Shown here piece after piece: positions 59,146 to 64,000 of a stretch of DNA of 64,000 nucleotides (position 1 is its first letter; each line of letters begins with the position of its first letter). The translations under genes were made by a program, and so were the position numbers. Below the pieces are notes generated by a model that saw only the letters and a list, made by a program, of their open reading frames with translations, was not told where the DNA came from and made no database searches. The stretch comes from Haberlea rhodopensis. Its lineage: Eukaryota; Streptophyta; Magnoliopsida; Lamiales; Gesneriaceae. Location of the stretch: NCBI GenBank assembly GCA_907163345.1, contig CAJQUN010000014.1, forward strand, positions 3,844,001 to 3,908,000, given 5' to 3'.

Positions 59146-59744
59146 CAGAAAATACATAAAAAGACATGAAAATACATAAAAAGACATGCATACTCTCGAC
59201 CGTGGCATGTGCGACGCACGTGAGGGAATTTGCAGCCATAATATTCGGGAAAATTGTTCCTTAATATTGTTTCGGGGGTTAAGTGCACAACTTAAAATTC
59301 TTCGGGGTGTTAAGTGCATGCTTTGAAAGGTTAGGGGTAAATTACTAAATGAGGTGAACGTTGGGGGCTGTCCGCTTTTTACTCTATTATAAAATTAATA
59401 TTAACTATATTCGATCAGGCATTCATTTTTTATTTATCAAACATTGTACCGAACCTAATCTAAACCAAATAGATATTATGTTATTAGAGTATAACTAATA
59501 AAGACATCGTCGTGATTAAAGCAGCACCAGGCATTCATCCTAGCTTCATCTAGTTAACAATTAAAAAATGACTTTAGCCTGCAATTTCCTACCACTAGTT
59601 ATAAAGTTCATAAATATTTTCCAAACTATACATGATTCGGTATATTGAAGTAGAAAAATGCTGTTATTTTCAGCAATCTTTAATTAGAGTATTTATTATG
59701 AGCTATCATACAGGGGCACTCCTAAAAATCACATGGTGCAGCAT

Positions 59745-60095
59745 CGGACACTCATGTCGAACACTAACCTCAAAATTGGACACCCGTGTCAGACACGATC
59801 GATGGGCGTGTCCAACACAGAAATGATACTTTGGGGGCTAATCGTGCAATTTAAAAAAAAAAATTGGCTAAACTTTATGCTAATTGAAGTAATATACATT
59901 TGCTATTGATTAGAATATGTTGTTGCTTTTACAGGGTTTTAGAAATTAAAAAATGTGAATTATGATATTTTGTATTATAAAAATATACAAGCGTGTCACA
60001 GCCGTGTCGTATCCTGAAAATTTTGAATATCCGTGTCGGCGTGTCCATGCCATGTCGTATCAGTATGTCGTGTCATTGTCCATGCGTAGTATATT
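59745..60095. repeat. CACGGACACG inverted-repeat element, copy 3
   Basis: The left side reads GCATCGGACACTCATGTCGAA and GGACACCCGTGTCAGACACG; the right side reads CCGTGTCGGCGTGTCCATGC and GTATGTCGTGTC. It matches the copies near 655-1240 and 30662-31132. Confidence 0.55.
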
Positions 60096-60564
60096 ATGAG
60101 TTATTCTTTGAATATGAAGTAGTACTTTTCACATGACGTGTATGCGTGTATGTTCATCTTGAAAAATTTGATGCTACCCCCCACAGACAGTGACCTGGGG
60201 CATCATTCAGTGTTGATTTCTAATTGATGTGAAATAGTCCAAATCCATGGTGATTATACTCCTAAAGACACTGGGTGTCCTTAGAGGCATCATCAAACTA
60301 ACTATTTATTCCATGTGCTCGATTCCAATATGTTACATGTTGGTTCAAATAAATCGTCTTATAGGAGTTTTTAAAAAATAAAAAGAAAATATGATACTAC
60401 AGTCAACAAACAACTACCTTTGAAATCTATATACAACTTAATAGGTATTTGCAAATGCTTTTGCAAACTGCTTATCAGCTTTTCAGATAAAAAAAGATTT
60501 TGAGTGTTTTATTTCATTGCTTCTCTAAAAATAAACAGAAAAAAGCAGAAGCAGAGAAGCACGT

Positions 60565-61496
60565 TGATGTGATTCGAGATTTTGACTATAAGGTAAAATA
60601 ACGTGTTAATGCAAAATAACGATAAACACACCAAGATTTTTTACGTGGAAAACCCTCAATTTGAGAGAAAAACCACGGGACCTAGTCCAGTATAAAACTT
60701 CACTATAAATATTGATGATTTACAAGATTTTCTGGACACACAAAATAATCGCTCAATGACTTACACAAATACTTTTAGAGAAATAACAAAAAGGACCGAA
60801 CAGATATAAGTTTGCTCTTCTCGGAGTCTTTTTGCCTAGAAAAATCCAACCCCTGCTATGAGGTTATCTAAGGGTATTTATAGGGCTGTCCTCAGTAACT
60901 AACTCGCGGAAAACCAGCAACATGATGTCCTTTGATCGTGGCTTGATGGGAGCCAAACGTGTCCGAGAAATCCGCTCCATTAATGCACGTTCAATCCCAG
61001 CCGGTTAATTAGTTTTAATTATGACCGGGTCTTCCGCTACACTTTGACCAAAATCCCGAAGAGGGTAAAGGATGCTTGATAATATGCTGATCAGTATCCT
61101 GTGTTCGGTAACCATCTATTCGGTCTAACTTCTGCTCGGCGTTTTTGGAGTTTGTATCTTCATAAATGGATTTTACCCGAGAGAATTAAAGTAGTGAAAT
61201 CTTGGTTTATTGTCTTCGGGTAAAATCCGGACATGTTCGGGGTATTTTGACCGCCTAATTTTCCCGCCTAAAAATTTCAAAAATCTTGCGACGTTTCATT
61301 TCCCGAGGCATATCTATAACCGTTCATGGGATTTATTTTGAACGGTGTCGATTTAATGACTGTTCAAGTGGCCCCCCACTATAAATACTCGCTCATTTCG
61401 TTGATTTAACTTACTTTACTGCAATTTGCTTCCGAGCTAGCATTAGACGTCCGACCAACTTTTCCTTCCTACTTATTTTCTTTCCATTCATCGAGT
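60565..61496. mobile_element. probable LTR-side region of a Tat-like Gypsy element
   Basis: This lies just before the accessory ORF. It has LTR-like phrases (TTTTTTACGTGGAAAACCCTC; CCGAAGAGGGTAAAGGATG). A TATA box, TATAAATA at 61380-61387, lies 110 bp before the ORF's ATG and may drive it. LTR limits could not be fixed because no second copy is in the window. Confidence 0.45.
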
Positions 61497-63598
61497 ATGT
61501 CTTCTTCTGACGATTATTCGAAAACTATAGACATGTTCGAGGAGGAGGGTATCCTGAGTCCCTCTCCTCGACATTCTTCTTCCTCTGATAGTGAGGAGAC
61601 TTCCAGCTCGTCGTCAGCCCACGATGCTCGTAGAGAAGAGCTTCAGGCTGCGACAGAGCAGGACCTGATAAAGGCCCGTGTTCCCTGGTTTGAGATATTT
61701 GAATCCGGGATTAAATCACAACGGCACCTGTCCAGTATCCAAACTAAATGGGGGATTTCCGAGGGGACATCTATTATTGTTCCCCCTCCCGGATCTTGCC
61801 CCCACCTGCCTCCCGAGGGTTATTTTCCCTTCTACATAGACCACCTCCGAGGGGGACTTCGTTTTCCTATCCCTCCTTTTTTTGTAGATGTTGCCTCATA
61901 TTTTGCCATCTCTCTAAGTCAGTTATTCCCCAACACTTATCGATTGTTGGTGGGTTTCTACATAGTCTTATCCTTTTTTGGCTTTTCTCCGACTCCCGAA
62001 CTCTTTCATTGTTTCTTTCAATTAAATCGAAAGGAGATCGGGCTTTTTTACTTTTCTTCCGAACACGGATGGGTTTTCTGAAAAATTACCCATCTTCCAT
62101 AAAAAATTGGAAAAGATTTTTCTTCTTTGCTCGCCCACTCCAACCCTGAGATTGTCCCATGGAGTGGAAAGAAAACTTACCGAAGGGCAAGTCGATCAAG
62201 GGGCTACTTGAGGGAGAAACATATCTATCGGTTCGTCGTAAGCTTGGCGATCAGTGTTTTAACCTTGGGGAGCTGATTGACGACGGACTGCTGTATTTGT
62301 TCCAGCTTAGTCCTAAGGGTGTTTCCCTAAAAATGTCCCTCGGTGAGTATTTACCGAGCATCCTGCTTTGTTTGCTTACTTTGTTTTAACATGCTTGAAT
62401 AATTGATATGATGTTTCTTTCTTGCAGAAAACAAGATGCTGAAAGCCAAGATTGTTGCTAGCCTGAAGAAAATTACCGTACCAGAGAAAGCTACTAAACC
62501 GACCACTGGAACAAATCCTCCCCCATCTGTTACACCTGCTCCCCCTGAAGAGATGATTGAAGTACCTGAGGCGGGAGCCTTGATTCCTCGATCATTGAAG
62601 AGGGCGGCCCCCGAGGGCCAAGGTTCTTCCTATAAACTTCCTCCTACCAAGAAAACTCCTTCTCCTCGAATCTCCCTTACCCACCGAGCTAGTCCACCTC
62701 TTCAAACTCGAGCTGTTTCTCAACCTGCTCCTGGTGGTTCTAGCTCTTCTCGGCCAACCTCCCGATATCATATACCCGATTGGATTTATCCCTCCAACGT
62801 CTCCATTCTGAGAAAACCGGACCCCAAAATTTCTCACTCTATTATTTGCATTTGGGCCAATTCTCCCGACCGTAAATACCTTGGAAGATTGGCCTTCAAC
62901 AACTTGATAAATGATTTTTCCACTTCCCTCACTCAGGTAACTTATATCCATTTCCATCTGATAAGCTCTTTGTCTGCGGTATATTAACTTCATTTATCCT
63001 CTTGCAGACCAATCTAATGGCCGGCAAGATTATGACTCGCTTCCAATCTATGAGATCCTCAGATGGGGAGAATCAGAAACATCTCAAACAGCTAGAAGGT
63101 ATCGGCGAGGAGATGAAGAAATCCATAAAGCTACTGGTGGAATGATACTCTGCTGCCATTGCTGCTCGGGATAAGACAGTGGAAGCTCTCGAGGAAGCGC
63201 ATAAGAAATTAGCCGACTTTGAGGAAGCTAACACCACTTTATCCGGGCAATTCAGGGCCGTGACTGAAGAGAATAAATCCCTCTTAGAGCAACTTTCACA
63301 GGAGAAGTCATTGCGGGCTGAAAAGAACAAGCCCCTTTCTGAACAGCTTGACCAGGAGAAACTATCTCGGGCTGCTCAGATCGAAGAATCCTGGCTCATT
63401 AAGAAAGAAGAGTTTATGAAGTCTGAGGAGTATGGCGACATTTTGGGCGAACGTGCTGCCAAGTTCCTTAACTATGGCTTTGAAGCGTCTGTTCGTCAAT
63501 TTAAAACCGCTGGCTATCCTCCTGAAGGAACTCCAACAGACTTTATAAACGTTGATGAGGCCCTGAATACCGTTCCCGATGAGTTCCTCCAGCTGTAG
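61497..63598 (+). pseudogene. intron-containing accessory ORF of a Tat-like Gypsy element (putative gypsy-type domain)
   Basis: Three exons: 61497-62342, 62428-62936 and 63008-63598, with canonical GT-AG introns. Exon 1 has an acidic/Ser-rich start, then the domain known in plant databases as putative gypsy-type transposon protein (YIDHLRGGLRFPIPPFFVDV, PSSIKNWKRFFFFARP). Exon 2 is Pro/Ser-rich. Exon 3 is a long coiled coil (EEAHKKLADFEEAN, repeated LxEQLxQEK) ending with GYPPEGTPTDFINVDEAL. A frameshift near 62060, a stop near 62148 and another near 63143 break it. A related fragment at 39530-39925 sits antisense to pol, so this one is inferred to belong to a minus-oriented element whose pol lies beyond 64000. 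Its function in the element is unknown. Confidence 0.75.
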
Positions 63599-63699
63599 AC
63601 TTAGGGATGTACCCCTATTGTTTTAACTTTTAAAATTGTAATCTTTTGGGAATGATATTATGACTCTCCTTGTCTTCTTACAATCTTGTGCAAGCTAGT

Positions 63700-64000
63700 C
63701 TTTCCACCAAGCAAAATTTTAAGCAAATAAAGCTCGGTTGGAAAATATCCCGAAGTAATGAATATGACCGAGCTCGGGGAAAAGACATCCCGAGCAGATA
63801 AATATGGTCGGGCTTCAGAGAAAACATCCCCAGCATAATAACCTGATACAACTTAAGTTTAAACGTTGACCAAGCATCCCCGATCCAACGAGTAAACCGA
63901 ACATTGCTCACTACCCCGAGCACAATATCATGGTATTTTTAAGTTTAAACGTTGACCAAACATCCCGATCCAACGAGTAAACCGAACATTGCTTGCTACC
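63700..64000. repeat. tandem repeats following the accessory ORF
   Basis: First, a roughly 50-bp unit with (A)CATCCC(G/C)AG(C/T)A(G/A)(A/T)TAA and ATATG(A/G)(T/C)CG(A/G)GCT recurs near 63730-63840. Then about 95-bp copies with AAGTTTAAACGTTGACCAA and GATCCAACGAGTAAACCGAA start near 63852 and 63938, the second running out of the window. These are non-coding. Confidence 0.65.

Overview
The window is nuclear DNA of a flowering plant, most likely a eudicot. It is AT-rich, its genes have GT-AG introns, and LTR retrotransposons, hAT MITEs, a LINE remnant and tandem repeats fill most of the space between and inside them. One scaffold gap of exactly 500 N lies at 39015-39514. No prokaryotic, organellar or viral gene was recognised.

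Four host genes can be read exon by exon. (1) 1764-4849, minus: a complete six-exon cinnamoyl-CoA-reductase-like short-chain dehydrogenase of 324 residues. A 40-codon ORF of unknown nature lies 267 bp upstream on the same strand. (2) 7582-14323, minus: a complete four-exon NIP5;1-type boric-acid channel of 302 residues whose first intron has grown to 5.3 kb. Its presumed mRNA leader carries two ATGTAA start-stop elements inside a tandem duplication, which resembles the boron-sensing AUG-stop control described for Arabidopsis NIP5;1. (3) 31400-38566, minus: the C-terminal exons of an HDC1/Rxt3-type histone-deacetylase-complex subunit. It has several single-base indels, is cut off towards the scaffold gap, and has a LINE and an LTR element in its introns. 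(4) 42595-46555, plus: an eight-exon AGL6-type MADS-box gene with three single-base indels.

Layout: 1-1250 holds two MITE-like repeats. 1.7-5.2 kb holds the reductase. 5.2-6.3 kb holds a Copia remnant. 7.5-14.8 kb holds the channel gene, with hAT MITEs in two introns. 14.8-27 kb has no host gene and holds a hAT transposase relic, a solo LTR with perfect target-site duplication, and a 1.5-kb field of 20-24 bp repeats. 27.5-30.3 kb holds a short LTR element, a PIF/Harbinger transposase relic and a SINE-like element. 31.4-39 kb holds the HDC1-like gene. 39.5-42.1 kb holds a Tat-lineage Gypsy element with antisense accessory ORF. 42.2-46.6 kb holds the AGL6-like gene. 47.2-54.6 kb holds a Copia element with a second Copia nested in it. 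54.6-56.35 kb holds a Gypsy 3' end plus LTR. 58.2-59.15 kb holds a TTF-type hAT relic. 59.7-60.1 kb holds another repeat copy. 60.6-64 kb holds the LTR side, accessory ORF and tandem repeats of a second Tat-like Gypsy.

The host genes are not an operon or pathway. They are independent plant genes embedded in repeats. Family identifications come from reading protein motifs by eye and no database was searched.
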